18,669 nt of DNA from CBDUBS01 sp965365445 (lineage in GTDB: Bacteria; Bacteroidota; Rhodothermia; Rhodothermales; DASSAV01), in assembly GCA_965365445.1 (NCBI GenBank), contig CBDUBS010000062.1, forward strand, positions 1 to 18,669, read 5' to 3'. Below are positions 7,138 through 15,001 of this stretch, in pieces (position 1 is the first letter of the stretch; each line of letters begins with the position of its first letter). The notes beneath the pieces are model-generated. The model had not been told where the DNA came from and did not search any database. It saw only the letters and a program-made list of their open reading frames with translations. Made by a program: the position numbers and the translations under genes.

Positions 7138-9480
7138 ATGATTAATCGGCCCCGCCTGGTTGCCTGGGTGCTCGACCATCCCGGACCCATCGTATCTATC
7201 GTCGCTGCCCTGACCCTGTTTCTCGGTTACTGGTTCACGCGCGTAAGTACGGATCATACGGCCGGCCAGTTCGCCTCCGCCGACACGAAGGAGGCCAGAG
7301 ACTTCCAGCGTGCGGGCCGCCTGTTCGGGCAGAGCCAGACCGTTTTGTACATCATGTTTGAGGGCATCGATCCCCTTGAACCGGGCTTTCTGGATGAACT
7401 GGCCGGGTTTACGCAGCGCGTGCAACAATATGAGGGGGTAAAGCAGGTGCTTAGCCTGGCCAACATGCCCTACCTGGCGCGGCAGGGAAACGGGCTCGTG
7501 CCGCGTCGGCTCCTCGAGCCGGACGTCTCTCCGGATGAACTGCGCCGTCGGGTGCTCGCCCAACCCTTTCTACAGGGCCTGCTGCTCTCCCGTGACGGCA
7601 AAACGACCGTCATGATGGTTACGTTCGATGAAACCTTCAACGACACACCGGCGCGCGTGAAGGTCGTACGTCGCATTGCGGATGAAGCTGAAAAACTGCC
7701 GGGCAATGCCGCCTTTACCGGCTTTCCCTATCTCCGCACGCAATACGCCGAGCGGGTAACCCGGGAGTCTCCTCTGTTTACCCTGTTGGCGATGCTCGTT
7801 TCCATGGCCTTTCTATTCCTGACGTTTCGCTCGTGGCGGGCGGTGGTCCTGCCGACGGTTATCGTGGTTCTGGGAATCGTATGGGCCTTCGGGTTGGTAT
7901 CTCTCTTCGGGCACAAGCTCAACATCGTTACGGCCGTTCTTCCGGCGCTCATCGTCGTCATCGGCATCGCTACGGCCATCCACCTCATGACGAAGTACTA
8001 CGACCTCTACGCGGCCTTCGGCGACCGTCGGAAAGCTGTCACGGAGGCTCTACAGATCGTTGGAATGGCTACGTTCCTGACGGCTTTTACGACAGCCATC
8101 GGGTTTGCCGTGCTTGTGTTCTCCGGCTCGCGCTTACTGATCGTTTTCGGAGCGTTTGCCGCCGTGGCTATCATGCTGGTGTACGTGCTCTGCGTAACGC
8201 TCATCCCGTTGATGTTTCTGCATTCCCGGCCTCCTTCCCGGCAGGTAACCTCTCTGGTTACGCACGATTGGTTTGCGGACCGTTTCGGCCGCCTGGGCTC
8301 GTTCATCAGGGAGCATGCTACGGCCATTGTGCTCGTATCTGCCGTGTTCTTGGTTTCCGGAGCGATAGGAGCCACGCGCATTCCGACCGACATCTACGTT
8401 TTTTCGGACTTCTACGAAGACGATCCGCTTCGGCAGGACCTGGCATTGTACGAGCAATACTACGGAGGAGTGCTGCCTCTGGAAGTCGTAGTGGAGTCGA
8501 AACGGCCTGGCCTTTTCCGCACGCCGGTCAATCTCCGGCGTCTCGAAAGGTTGCAGGCCGGCCTGGATACCCTGCCTTCCGTAGGCCGAACGTTTTCGGT
8601 CGTACAGCTCGTCAAACTGGCGAATCAGGCCTACCTCGGGGGACACCCCGCCACCTACAGGCTCCCCTCCACGTACGAGCTCCCATTCCTGCAATCCGCA
8701 CTGAAAGGATTGATCAGTGGCAATAGCCGGTCCGGGATGCTGTCGAACCTTCCGAAGATCGTGGATTCGACCTTCACCACGACGCGGATTTACATGGGCA
8801 TAAGTGATATCGGAACGACGCGCATGAACCAGCTTGCCGATACCGTAAGGGCCCGCGCAGCCGCCGTATTTCCGGCCGAGCAATTCGATGTCATTGTAAC
8901 GGGCACTGCCGTCATGTCCAACCGGTCGGGCGAAAGCCTCGTTCGGAACCTGATCTGGAGCCTGGCCGCCGCTCTGGTGATGATCTCCGCCATCATGGCG
9001 CTCCTGTTCAGGACGGCGCGGCTCACCTTTATTTCGCTGGTTCCCAACGTGCTGCCTCTGGTGCTGGTCGGGGGGGCCATGGGGTTCGGCGGCATCACCC
9101 TCAAACCCTCGACGGCGCTAATCTTTTCGCTGGCGTTCGGTATCGCTGTGGATAATACCATTCATTTTTTGTCCAAATACAGGTTGTTGCGTAACCGGGG
9201 CGCAAACAAAAACGACGCCATACACGCCACCCTGAAAGAAACCGGTAAGGCCATGTTTTTCGCCTCACTTATCCTGGTGGCCGGTTTTCTGGTGTTTACT
9301 CTATCGAGCTTTGGCGGCACCGTCAACATGGGCGCCCTGACATCCCTCACACTGGGCACGGCGTTGCTGTCCAATCTCGTGTTGCTGCCGGCTTTGTTGT
9401 ACCGGTTCGGCCCGGAAGAACACCGGACGTCAGGCCCGGAGGCTACCGAAACGGCTGAGCAGGTCCCGGTCGGCCGGTAG
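7138..9480 (+). CDS. RND-superfamily (MMPL/HAE3-type) exporter
   Basis: The protein is an inner-membrane transporter of 780 residues with the classic two-fold RND layout. TM1 is at about 17-34, followed by a periplasmic domain (35-210), TM2-6 (about 211-362), TM7 (393-411), a second periplasmic domain (412-600), and TM8-12 (about 605-760). The second repeat holds SLAFGIAVDNTIHFLSKYR, with the membrane Asp expected for proton coupling. The matching place in the first repeat reads GIATAIHLMTKYYD, without that Asp. This arrangement fits the HAE3/'predicted exporters of the RND superfamily', which in relatives move hydrophobic molecules such as lipids or hopanoids; the substrate here is unknown. 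No periplasmic adaptor or outer-membrane factor gene is adjacent. ATG 7138 is preceded by CCAGG, but too far away for a good ribosome-binding site. The stop directly abuts the convergent fmt stop. Confidence 0.92.
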   Translation: MINRPRLVAWVLDHPGPIVSIVAALTLFLGYWFTRVSTDHTAGQFASADTKEARDFQRAGRLFGQSQTVLYIMFEGIDPLEPGFLDELAGFTQRVQQYEGVKQVLSLANMPYLARQGNGLVPRRLLEPDVSPDELRRRVLAQPFLQGLLLSRDGKTTVMMVTFDETFNDTPARVKVVRRIADEAEKLPGNAAFTGFPYLRTQYAERVTRESPLFTLLAMLVSMAFLFLTFRSWRAVVLPTVIVVLGIVWAFGLVSLFGHKLNIVTAVLPALIVVIGIATAIHLMTKYYDLYAAFGDRRKAVTEALQIVGMATFLTAFTTAIGFAVLVFSGSRLLIVFGAFAAVAIMLVYVLCVTLIPLMFLHSRPPSRQVTSLVTHDWFADRFGRLGSFIREHATAIVLVSAVFLVSGAIGATRIPTDIYVFSDFYEDDPLRQDLALYEQYYGGVLPLEVVVESKRPGLFRTPVNLRRLERLQAGLDTLPSVGRTFSVVQLVKLANQAYLGGHPATYRLPSTYELPFLQSALKGLISGNSRSGMLSNLPKIVDSTFTTTRIYMGISDIGTTRMNQLADTVRARAAAVFPAEQFDVIVTGTAVMSNRSGESLVRNLIWSLAAALVMISAIMALLFRTARLTFISLVPNVLPLVLVGGAMGFGGITLKPSTALIFSLAFGIAVDNTIHFLSKYRLLRNRGANKNDAIHATLKETGKAMFFASLILVAGFLVFTLSSFGGTVNMGALTSLTLGTALLSNLVLLPALLYRFGPEEHRTSGPEATETAEQVPVGR

Positions 9481-10401
9481 TCACGCGAATCGGTCGCCCG
9501 CCCGAAGTTCGCTGCCCCGAAGGAGCTCGGCGGCGGGTAACCTTTTGCGGTTCTCCTGTTGCAGTTCCACAACTTCGATAGCACCTGTCCCGCAGGCGAC
9601 CACGAGACGGTCGGCGGCTTGCAGGATGCGGCCCGGCTCCCCGGCGCCGTCTGCCACGACGGTGCGAAATAGCTTCCACAGGGCATCGCCGTGCCGGGTC
9701 CAGGCGCCGGGGTGCGGCGACAATCCTCTGACGTGGTTATGTACTACGATTGCCGGGGCTTTCCAGGGGATGAGGCAATCCTCTTTGAATAGCTTGGGAG
9801 CCGGAGTAGCGAGCGAGTCATCCTGAGGTTCGGGATTGGCTGTTCCGCTCTCGATTCTTCGAACCGTTTCGAGGACCACATCCGCCCCGAGCATCATCAT
9901 CCGATCGTGCACCTCGCCTGCCGTTTCATTCGGTCCGATCGGCAGCTCGGCCTGAAGGATCATATTGCCCGTATCTACTTTCTCCTTAAGAAAGAACGTA
10001 GTCACGCCGGTTACCGTTTCTCCGGCCATGACGGCCCGGTTGATCGGCGCCGCTCCACGGTATTTCGGCAGCAGTGATCCGTGCAGGTTAAACGCCCCGA
10101 GGCGGGGAAGGGTAAATACCTCGGGAGGTAGAATGCGAAACGCCACCACAACCATGAGATCGGCATCGAGGCCCTTGACCGTCTCGATCCACGCGGCATC
10201 TTTCAATGACTCCGGTTGCAGAATGGGGGCGATCCCGGCATCGAGCGCTGCCTCTTTGACAGGTGTAAACGAAACGTGCCGCCCCCGTCCTCGGGGTTTG
10301 TCCGGTGCGGTCACGACACCCACGATCGGGTATCCGTGGTCGATCAGCCGTTGAAGAGAGGGTACGGCAAACTCGGGAGTGCCCATGAACACGATGCGCA
10401 T
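9481..10401 (-). CDS. fmt: Methionyl-tRNA formyltransferase
   Basis: This enzyme transfers a formyl group from 10-formyl-tetrahydrofolate to methionyl-initiator-tRNA in the cytoplasm. The start MRIVFMGTPEFAVPSL is diagnostic and fixes ATG 10401, although the frame stays open for 25 more codons upstream. The formyltransferase domain includes VVVAFRILP and the FNLHGSLLPKYRGAAPIN signature with the catalytic Asn105 and His107. The third catalytic residue is Asp143 in EKVDTGNMI. A C-terminal tRNA-binding domain follows. The length, 306 residues, is normal. Peptide deformylase (def), its frequent neighbour, is not here. The stop codon (9483-9481) touches the stop of the RND gene with no base between, and no terminator is visible there, so the two convergent transcripts probably overlap. 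Confidence 0.97.
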   Translation of the reverse strand: MRIVFMGTPEFAVPSLQRLIDHGYPIVGVVTAPDKPRGRGRHVSFTPVKEAALDAGIAPILQPESLKDAAWIETVKGLDADLMVVVAFRILPPEVFTLPRLGAFNLHGSLLPKYRGAAPINRAVMAGETVTGVTTFFLKEKVDTGNMILQAELPIGPNETAGEVHDRMMMLGADVVLETVRRIESGTANPEPQDDSLATPAPKLFKEDCLIPWKAPAIVVHNHVRGLSPHPGAWTRHGDALWKLFRTVVADGAGEPGRILQAADRLVVACGTGAIEVVELQQENRKRLPAAELLRGSELRAGDRFA

Positions 10402-10845
10402 AGAGTCGGAGCGGTATGGGTTAAAAAGGGTCTGCGAGGCGTGATCTGCTGCAGCTCGTCGATATGGTACATCCACGCCGGCTCATCTCCAAGGCATTGT
10501 GCACGCTGCCCCGCGGCTGCGCAGCGTCTCTGTCCCTCCTCTTCATAGCGTAATTATTGGAACAGAGAAATGGACATGCCGTAACCGGCGTCCCGTCCTG
10601 ACTCGTTCGGAGGGCCGTAAAAGGTTCGGGCTGGCGGATGCAGGATCGGTTACCCGACTCCTCGCTATTGCATCCCTAAAGGTTTGAAAATCATAATGAA
10701 GCGGGGTACGAACGGATAAAGATACCTCGCCGTTACACTTGTACTCAACCCTGTCTCGCTTTGCTCGTACACCCACAGACTCGCCCCGCAATGGGTCGGG
10801 CACTATAATTGTTGACGAAGGAAGTGACACCAACGGACTGGCATC
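10402..10845. other. Divergent intergenic region between fmt and the class A PBP gene (444 bases)
   Basis: No convincing gene is visible here on either strand. Short frames (for example 10499-10687) show no family resemblance. A GC-rich inverted repeat, ACGCTGC (10503-10509) with GCAGCGT (10521-10527), could form a hairpin in the fmt leader; it has no T-tract on either side, so it is not a terminator. On the plus strand TTGCAT (10668-10673) with CATAAT (10692-10697) at 18-base spacing and TATAAT at 10804 are weak promoter candidates for the PBP gene. The length would allow a long regulated leader. Confidence 0.5.
10804..10809 (+). promoter_or_regulatory. Perfect -10 hexamer upstream of the PBP gene
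   Basis: TATAAT lies 36 bases before ATG 10846, which would give a leader of about 30 nt. The expected -35 position (10781-10786) shows no TTGACA-like sequence, so support is limited to the -10 element and its placement. Confidence 0.22.
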
Positions 10846-13569
10846 ATGGCTCATAAGAAAGGATCGAATGCCGGAAGCCGTCGTTCCGGACGCAGAAAAG
10901 GCTATTACGACACCCTGTTCGGCAGGCACACCGAACTGAAAACGCGCCTGTCGTACGCGGCAGGAGGGTTGGGTGTACTTGCCGGTATCGCCGTAGTCAT
11001 CGTGGCCTTGTACGCCGTTCTGCTCATCCCCCTCGCCCCCAGTCTCAAGGAACTCGAGTCGGCCAGGGCTGAGCGCCCCGGCAAAGTCCTCGCCGCCGAC
11101 GGAGAGGAAATCGCCCAGCTCCAGCGCATCCCACGTACGTGGGTGGCTCTGAAAGACATTTCGCCCCATGCCGTCGATGCGCTGGTTGCGGCGGAAGACC
11201 ATCGGTTCTATGCGCATGGGGGCGTCGATATGCGACGCATGTTCACCGCCTCCGTCCGAACCCTCTTCGGTGATTCCCAGGGCGCATCGACGCTGCCGAT
11301 GCAGCTGGCTCGCAACCTGTTCCCGGAAGAAATCGGGCAGTCCCCCGCGCTCACCCGAAAGCTCAAGGAAATCATTACGGCGTATAAAATCGAAAAAGTG
11401 TTCACCAAGGATGAAATCATCGAGGCGTACCTGAATTCGGTGCCTTTTCTGTATAACGCCTTCGGAATCGAGCGTGGCGCCCGGACCTATTTCGGCAAGC
11501 CGGCTTCCGAACTGGACGTAGTTGAAAGCGCCACCCTTATCGGTATGTTGAAGGGCACGTGGTACTATAACCCCGTGCTGCATCCCAAGCGGGCGAAGAA
11601 CCGTCGAAATGTCGTACTCGCTCAGATGGTGAAGCGGGGAAAACTCGATGCGGGTTCCTATGAGGAACTAAAGAGCCGACCCGTCGGGCTCGACTTCGAA
11701 CCGCTGCCTGTACGGTCGAGCCAGGCGCCGCATTTTACCGAGATGGTTCGCCGCACGGTGAAAGCCTGGGCCGACGAGAACGGATACGATATCTATGCCG
11801 ACGGTCTGGTCGTTCACACCACCCTCGACGCCGGTTTGCAGAAAATCGCCACGCAGGCGGTTCAGCAACGGCTTGATGCGTTGCAGGCAGTCGTTGATGT
11901 GGAATGGGGCCGTCCCACGCTGCGGCTGATTTCCGGCGATGCCGGCGCTTACAAAGGGGAGCGCAACAGGGTAGAGCCCTTCGGACATTTCTGGAACAGT
12001 AAAGCCGACCTCGTCAATGATTTCATTCGATCCACCCCTCGTTTCAAAACGGCCGTAGATGCCGGAAAGGAACAAGCCGCCGTACTGAACCGGCTGCGCC
12101 GGGATGGCGCGTTCATGGACTCGTTGCGAGCGGTGAAAACCAGGCTCGAAACGGGATTCGTGGCGCTGGATCCGCGAACGGGGCACGTGAAAGCATGGGT
12201 CGGAAGCCGGAGTTACGGCCGCGATCAGTTCGACCACGTCGGACTGGCGCGCCGCCAGCCCGGCTCGACGTTCAAGCCATTCGTGTATGCAACCGCGCTC
12301 GAACAGGGGTATTCCCCTGAGGATCGTTTCTGGGATCAGGAAGTCGAGATACCTATCGACGGAGATCAGGTATGGCGGCCGACAAACGCCGAAGGGGTTT
12401 CCGGACGTGAAATGACCTTGCGAGAAGCGCTCGCGCAGTCAAAGAACACCGTTACGGCGCAGCTCATCTACGAAATCGGTCCGAAGCGCGTGGCTGAATT
12501 AGCCCGGGATATGGGCGTAAACAAGAGCGAGCTCGACCCGGTGCCCTCCCTGGCCCTGGGCGCCAGCGCCGTCACCCTGCTTGAAATGGTATCCGCCTAC
12601 GGCACCATCGCTTCCGGTGGGACGTACCATGAACCCCTATACATTACGCGTATCGATGACGCACGGGGCCATACCCTGGTATCGTTCGAGAACGGTTCCG
12701 AGGATGTATTGCCTGAAGAAACCGCACTCACCCTGATCGACATGATGCGCGGCGTCATTAACGACGGCACCGGACAGCGTATCCGTTCCGTATTCGGCAT
12801 CGAGGCCGACGTGGCCGGAAAGACGGGCACCACGCAGGATAACGCCGATGGATGGTTCATTCTGATGCATCCCGATCTGGTAGCCGGGGCGTGGGTAGGG
12901 TTTAACGATCAGCGCATCACGTTTCGCTCGAATTACTGGGGGCAGGGAGCCCATAACGCGCTGTATGTCGTGGGAGACGTTTTCAGGAAGGCGGCTGCCT
13001 CGGGCGAACTCCGACCGGGTCGCGAGTTTCCGCCGCCGCCCCTCCGCCGGTTCGAGGACGACCACGACTCATGGTTCGACCGTTTGGAAGGATGGTTCGG
13101 GCGAACCATCGAACGGGCCATCGGCGACCGGTCCGGAGAAGAGTCTCGCCGAGAAACGCGTAGAGAAAGGACCGTTCCGGACGCCCCTAATCCTCCTCGT
13201 TCTCCCGAATCTCCCGGCAGGGAGGACCGCCGGGAACGGGATGAACGAAAAGAGGATGACGTACAGCAAAAACGGCGTGAACGGCTCGAACGCGCCCTCG
13301 AGGAAGTGGAAAGGATGAGGAAGCGCGCGCGTGAACGAATCGAGGAGTCCCAGAAGCAGTGGCGGGACGAAAAGGAGCGCTCCACGCCTTCAGCAAAACC
13401 GGAGCGCGAACGCCGTTCCCCGCGAAACAAACAGCCCGATCGACAGGACGCCGAATCGACCGATCGCATTAGGTCGGATCGCCGGCCGGATATCAGGAAG
13501 GAGACGGACTCGCAGAGGGCAGAGCCGCCGGCGAGCAAAAAGGAACAATCCGAGCGTGTGGGCTGGTAG
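10846..13569 (+). CDS. Class A penicillin-binding protein (bifunctional peptidoglycan glycosyltransferase/transpeptidase) with a long charged C-terminal tail
   Basis: The protein polymerises and cross-links peptidoglycan from the periplasmic face of the inner membrane. A basic cytoplasmic tail of about 35 residues precedes one TM helix (about 36-63). The GT51 domain has the catalytic motif AAEDHRFYAHGG (E117) and QGASTLPMQLARN (145-157). It also has IIEAYLNSVPF and KGTWYYNP. The transpeptidase domain has STFK (474-477, nucleophile S474), SKN (532-534) and KTGT (659-662), all intact. The motif TLPMQ resembles the PbpC type, but no PbpC C-terminal domain is present, so I leave the subclass open. 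Residues about 726-907 are an added, highly charged Arg/Glu/Asp-rich region with a predicted coiled coil near 806-845. Typical relatives end at about 720-780 residues. ATG 10846 has no strong Shine-Dalgarno. It converges on the DUF493 gene (35-base gap). Confidence 0.95.
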   Translation: MAHKKGSNAGSRRSGRRKGYYDTLFGRHTELKTRLSYAAGGLGVLAGIAVVIVALYAVLLIPLAPSLKELESARAERPGKVLAADGEEIAQLQRIPRTWVALKDISPHAVDALVAAEDHRFYAHGGVDMRRMFTASVRTLFGDSQGASTLPMQLARNLFPEEIGQSPALTRKLKEIITAYKIEKVFTKDEIIEAYLNSVPFLYNAFGIERGARTYFGKPASELDVVESATLIGMLKGTWYYNPVLHPKRAKNRRNVVLAQMVKRGKLDAGSYEELKSRPVGLDFEPLPVRSSQAPHFTEMVRRTVKAWADENGYDIYADGLVVHTTLDAGLQKIATQAVQQRLDALQAVVDVEWGRPTLRLISGDAGAYKGERNRVEPFGHFWNSKADLVNDFIRSTPRFKTAVDAGKEQAAVLNRLRRDGAFMDSLRAVKTRLETGFVALDPRTGHVKAWVGSRSYGRDQFDHVGLARRQPGSTFKPFVYATALEQGYSPEDRFWDQEVEIPIDGDQVWRPTNAEGVSGREMTLREALAQSKNTVTAQLIYEIGPKRVAELARDMGVNKSELDPVPSLALGASAVTLLEMVSAYGTIASGGTYHEPLYITRIDDARGHTLVSFENGSEDVLPEETALTLIDMMRGVINDGTGQRIRSVFGIEADVAGKTGTTQDNADGWFILMHPDLVAGAWVGFNDQRITFRSNYWGQGAHNALYVVGDVFRKAAASGELRPGREFPPPPLRRFEDDHDSWFDRLEGWFGRTIERAIGDRSGEESRRETRRERTVPDAPNPPRSPESPGREDRRERDERKEDDVQQKRRERLERALEEVERMRKRARERIEESQKQWRDEKERSTPSAKPERERRSPRNKQPDRQDAESTDRIRSDRRPDIRKETDSQRAEPPASKKEQSERVGW

Positions 13570-13604
13570 TCGCTTGGCCGCTGCAGGTGGGGCCGCCCTC
13601 CTTT

Positions 13605-13886
13605 CTATAAAGCCACCACCCCTTCCACCTCACCGGCGGCGCGGTAAACGGATATGACTTCCTCGCTGGACTGCATTTCCATCTGGGCAGTCACGCTGAG
13701 GTAGTTGCCCCGCGTCGATGCGCGGACGGTAACGGTATGCCCCTCAAAAACCTGCTTTATATCGTCGAGCCCTGCCTTCGGCACGATAAATTTAAAAAGG
13801 TACAGAGTCGGCCACTCCGTCTGCGTGTCCAGCAGCGTCTGGAAACGGCTCCACCAGGTATCTCCTTGCTGTTTATCTGGATACAT
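13605..13886 (-). CDS. DUF493 family protein (YbeD-like)
   Basis: A 93-residue protein starts MYPDKQQGDTWWSRFQTLLD and continues TEWPTLYLFKFIVPK. It has 'RGNYLSVTAQMEMQSSEEVI' and ends AAGEVEGVVAL. This is the DUF493/YbeD fold (PF04359), a small ferredoxin-like beta-alpha-beta domain of unknown function; the W-W-x-x-F-x-x-L-L-D opening is the Bacteroidota-style version. ATG 13886 was chosen because it matches the usual N-terminus. The open frame runs on to TTG 13937, which would add 17 residues without family support. No Shine-Dalgarno is present, and the start codon falls in one arm of a short inverted repeat (13881-13908). The gene converges on the PBP gene. Confidence 0.86.
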   Translation of the reverse strand: MYPDKQQGDTWWSRFQTLLDTQTEWPTLYLFKFIVPKAGLDDIKQVFEGHTVTVRASTRGNYLSVTAQMEMQSSEEVISVYRAAGEVEGVVAL

Positions 13887-13908
13887 AGTACCATAAGTTT
13901 TTATGTAT
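13881..13908 (-). repeat. Inverted repeat covering the DUF493 start codon
   Basis: ATACATA (13881-13887) and TATGTAT (13902-13908) are perfect reverse complements separated by 14 bases. In the minus-strand transcript the AUG (13886-13884) would lie inside the 3' arm. A 7-bp AU-only stem is weak, so any effect on translation would be temperature-sensitive at most. Confidence 0.3.
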
Positions 13909-14390
13909 TGAAACCATACAACGCCTTTGCACGACAACCGTTCGATCGGATGTCTCTATACACCGAAAGTCCTTTGAACGGAACCGTACTCTCGACCCGA
14001 GGGCGCCGGCCGCCTCACAGGATCAGCCTGCCCCGGACGACCGAGCCCTGGGAATAAATATTAACGACCTTTTCATCCGGTTCCTTCAATTAAGAAGCCA
14101 TTGAGGCGGAACGTTAAATAAAAATGGTTTGCGCTCTCGAAGCGCTTACGCTGTCCTCATGTTGGCTTACTTCCTCCCTGCTTAAACCGGAAAGCAACCG
14201 GTTGTACCGCAAACCGAAGCGAATCGCGCCAAAGATATATTGCGGAATACCGGCACGCATAGTAACCTAGCCCGATAGTAGTTCAGGTATCATTACCAAA
14301 AACGACGCAGCAGGCTCTGCCCATTGCGTACCGATGAAGCGTTCGGTATTTTTCCGCCGCTTTATGTCACCCAAATTGGAGGCAACAACA
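13887..14390. other. Gene-poor, relatively AT-rich intergenic region upstream of the lipoprotein gene (504 bases)
   Basis: No gene is supported here. A 48-codon frame (14124-14270, plus strand) has no ribosome-binding site and no recognisable similarity. Two short inverted repeats are present: GCGCT/AGCGC within 14131-14145, and AACCGG (14185-14190) with CCGGTT (14198-14203). AT-rich patches at 14052-14062 and 14114-14124 could hold promoter elements, but I find no well-spaced -35/-10 pair. The region separates the minus-strand DUF493 gene from the plus-strand lipoprotein gene, so it should carry both promoters. Confidence 0.5.
14376..14382 (+). promoter_or_regulatory. Strong ribosome-binding site deciding the lipoprotein start
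   Basis: TTGGAGG ends 8 nt before ATG 14391. It is one of the few clear Shine-Dalgarno sites in the window. It favours the signal-peptide start at 14391 over the in-frame ATG 14334, whose extra residues do not look like a leader. Confidence 0.75.
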
Positions 14391-14591
14391 ATGAAGAAGT
14401 TTACGAAGGTCGTTCTGAACGTGCTCGCCGTGTGTTCGCTGGTAGGGTTTATGGCCGCTTGCGCCAACGAGACCGAAGAAGAACTCGATGCAGTCGATAC
14501 GACGGCCGTTTACGAAGAGCCGATGGTAATGGACACCATGATGATGGACACCATGATGGTCGATACCACGATGGCGACGCCGGGCATGTAA
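14391..14591 (+). CDS. Small putative lipoprotein with Met-Asp-Thr repeats
   Basis: I do not recognise a family for this 66-residue protein. MKKFTKVVLNVLAVCSLVGF followed by MAAC makes a lysine-rich n-region, a hydrophobic core and a lipobox-like site with Cys24 as the expected lipidated residue; the -3 residue is Met rather than the usual Leu. The mature part is about 43 residues: an acidic stretch (ETEEELDAVD) and then a low-complexity tail built from MDTMM units (MVMDTMMMDTMMVDTTM). Nine of the last 22 residues are Met, alternating with Asp. Met-rich periplasmic segments can bind Cu(I) or Ag(I), but simple repeat drift is equally possible. The strong ribosome-binding site suggests good expression. 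There is no operon partner: about 290 nt of non-coding sequence with a terminator follows. Confidence 0.75.
   Translation: MKKFTKVVLNVLAVCSLVGFMAACANETEEELDAVDTTAVYEEPMVMDTMMMDTMMVDTTMATPGM
14529..14573 (+). repeat. 15-bp in-frame tandem repeat (3 copies) in the lipoprotein gene
   Basis: The unit ATGGACACCATGATG occurs twice perfectly (14529-14543, 14544-14558) and a third time as GTCGATACCACGATG (14559-14573). Each unit encodes [MV]-D-T-[MT]-M. The third copy differs at several positions, mostly keeping the Asp-Thr and the final Met, so the pattern looks older than a fresh slippage event. Confidence 0.9.
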
Positions 14592-14746
14592 TCCGGACGT
14601 GTGCTCGCCGATCGTTCCTGAAACGGGTCCGGTCGTGAGGGCCATAGCGCGATTCGTTGCCCGCCGAGAAGGGTAACCTTGCAATCGGTATCTGAGCGCG
14701 AGGATGGCATCCGAAACACCCACGGGATTTTTCCTGCGGATACGTT

Positions 14747-14910
14747 CCTCATCGATACGGGTTGACAAAGGGCACGCCGGTTGCGAGGAAATGAACCAGT
14801 GAGAGCATCCTCTTACCCGGTTTCACATCGACCCCTGCTGCATTGAGGGTGCTGCTACCTGCTTTGACTAGAATCGCCACGGGGTGAGCAAACTGCTCAC
14901 CCCGTTTTTT
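14747..14910 (+). ncRNA. Candidate structured RNA ending in an intrinsic terminator
   Basis: The 410 bases between the lipoprotein stop and the DUF302 gene have no plausible reading frame. Part of them can fold as one long rod. CCTCA (14747-14751) pairs with TGAGG (14844-14848), and GGGTTGA (14759-14765) with TCGACCC (14828-14834, one G-U). CCGG (14777-14780) pairs with CCGG (14817-14820), and GAGGA (14785-14789) with TCCTC (14808-14812). The loop is 14790-14807, and the terminator hairpin follows at 14880-14904. Upstream there is also AAGG-GTAA-CCTT with a GNRA-type loop (14669-14680). I could not match it to RNase P, tmRNA, SRP RNA or a cobalamin riboswitch; a 6S-like RNA is conceivable from the rod shape. 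The 5' end is unknown and no promoter is clear. It may instead be the long 3' UTR of the lipoprotein mRNA. Confidence 0.3.
14880..14910 (+). terminator. Rho-independent terminator
   Basis: A perfect 11-bp stem, CGGGGTGAGCA (14880-14890) with TGCTCACCCCG (14894-14904), a 3-base loop and six T residues (14905-14910) make a textbook intrinsic terminator on the plus strand. There is no T-run in the reverse orientation, so it works one way. The nearest upstream plus-strand gene is the lipoprotein, which ends 288 bases earlier. Confidence 0.93.
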
Positions 14911-15001
14911 ATCTGTTTTGCTTCATCGTTTCAATTCATTCCTGCCAGGTTGAGTATCGTTAGGTCACACGCGTCTTCTCGGACAACTTACAAGGCAGCA
15001 T

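Noticed and set aside
10503..10527. GC-rich hairpin upstream of fmt as a terminator
   Set aside because: There is no T-tract on either strand after the stem and no gene ends there. At most it is a leader hairpin.
10543..11583. 346-codon minus-strand frame covering the PBP 5' region and the intergenic stretch
   Set aside because: Most of it is antisense to the GT51 domain, the rest is low-complexity, and no family resemblance was found.
14124..14270. 48-codon plus-strand frame in the gap before the lipoprotein
   Set aside because: It has no Shine-Dalgarno, the composition is not protein-like, it spans two inverted repeats and it resembles no family.
14762..14790. Perfect TTGACA (14762-14767) as a promoter for the terminator-ended RNA
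   Set aside because: No acceptable -10 hexamer lies 16-18 bases downstream (GAGGAA is found there), and the hexamer is part of the candidate RNA helix.
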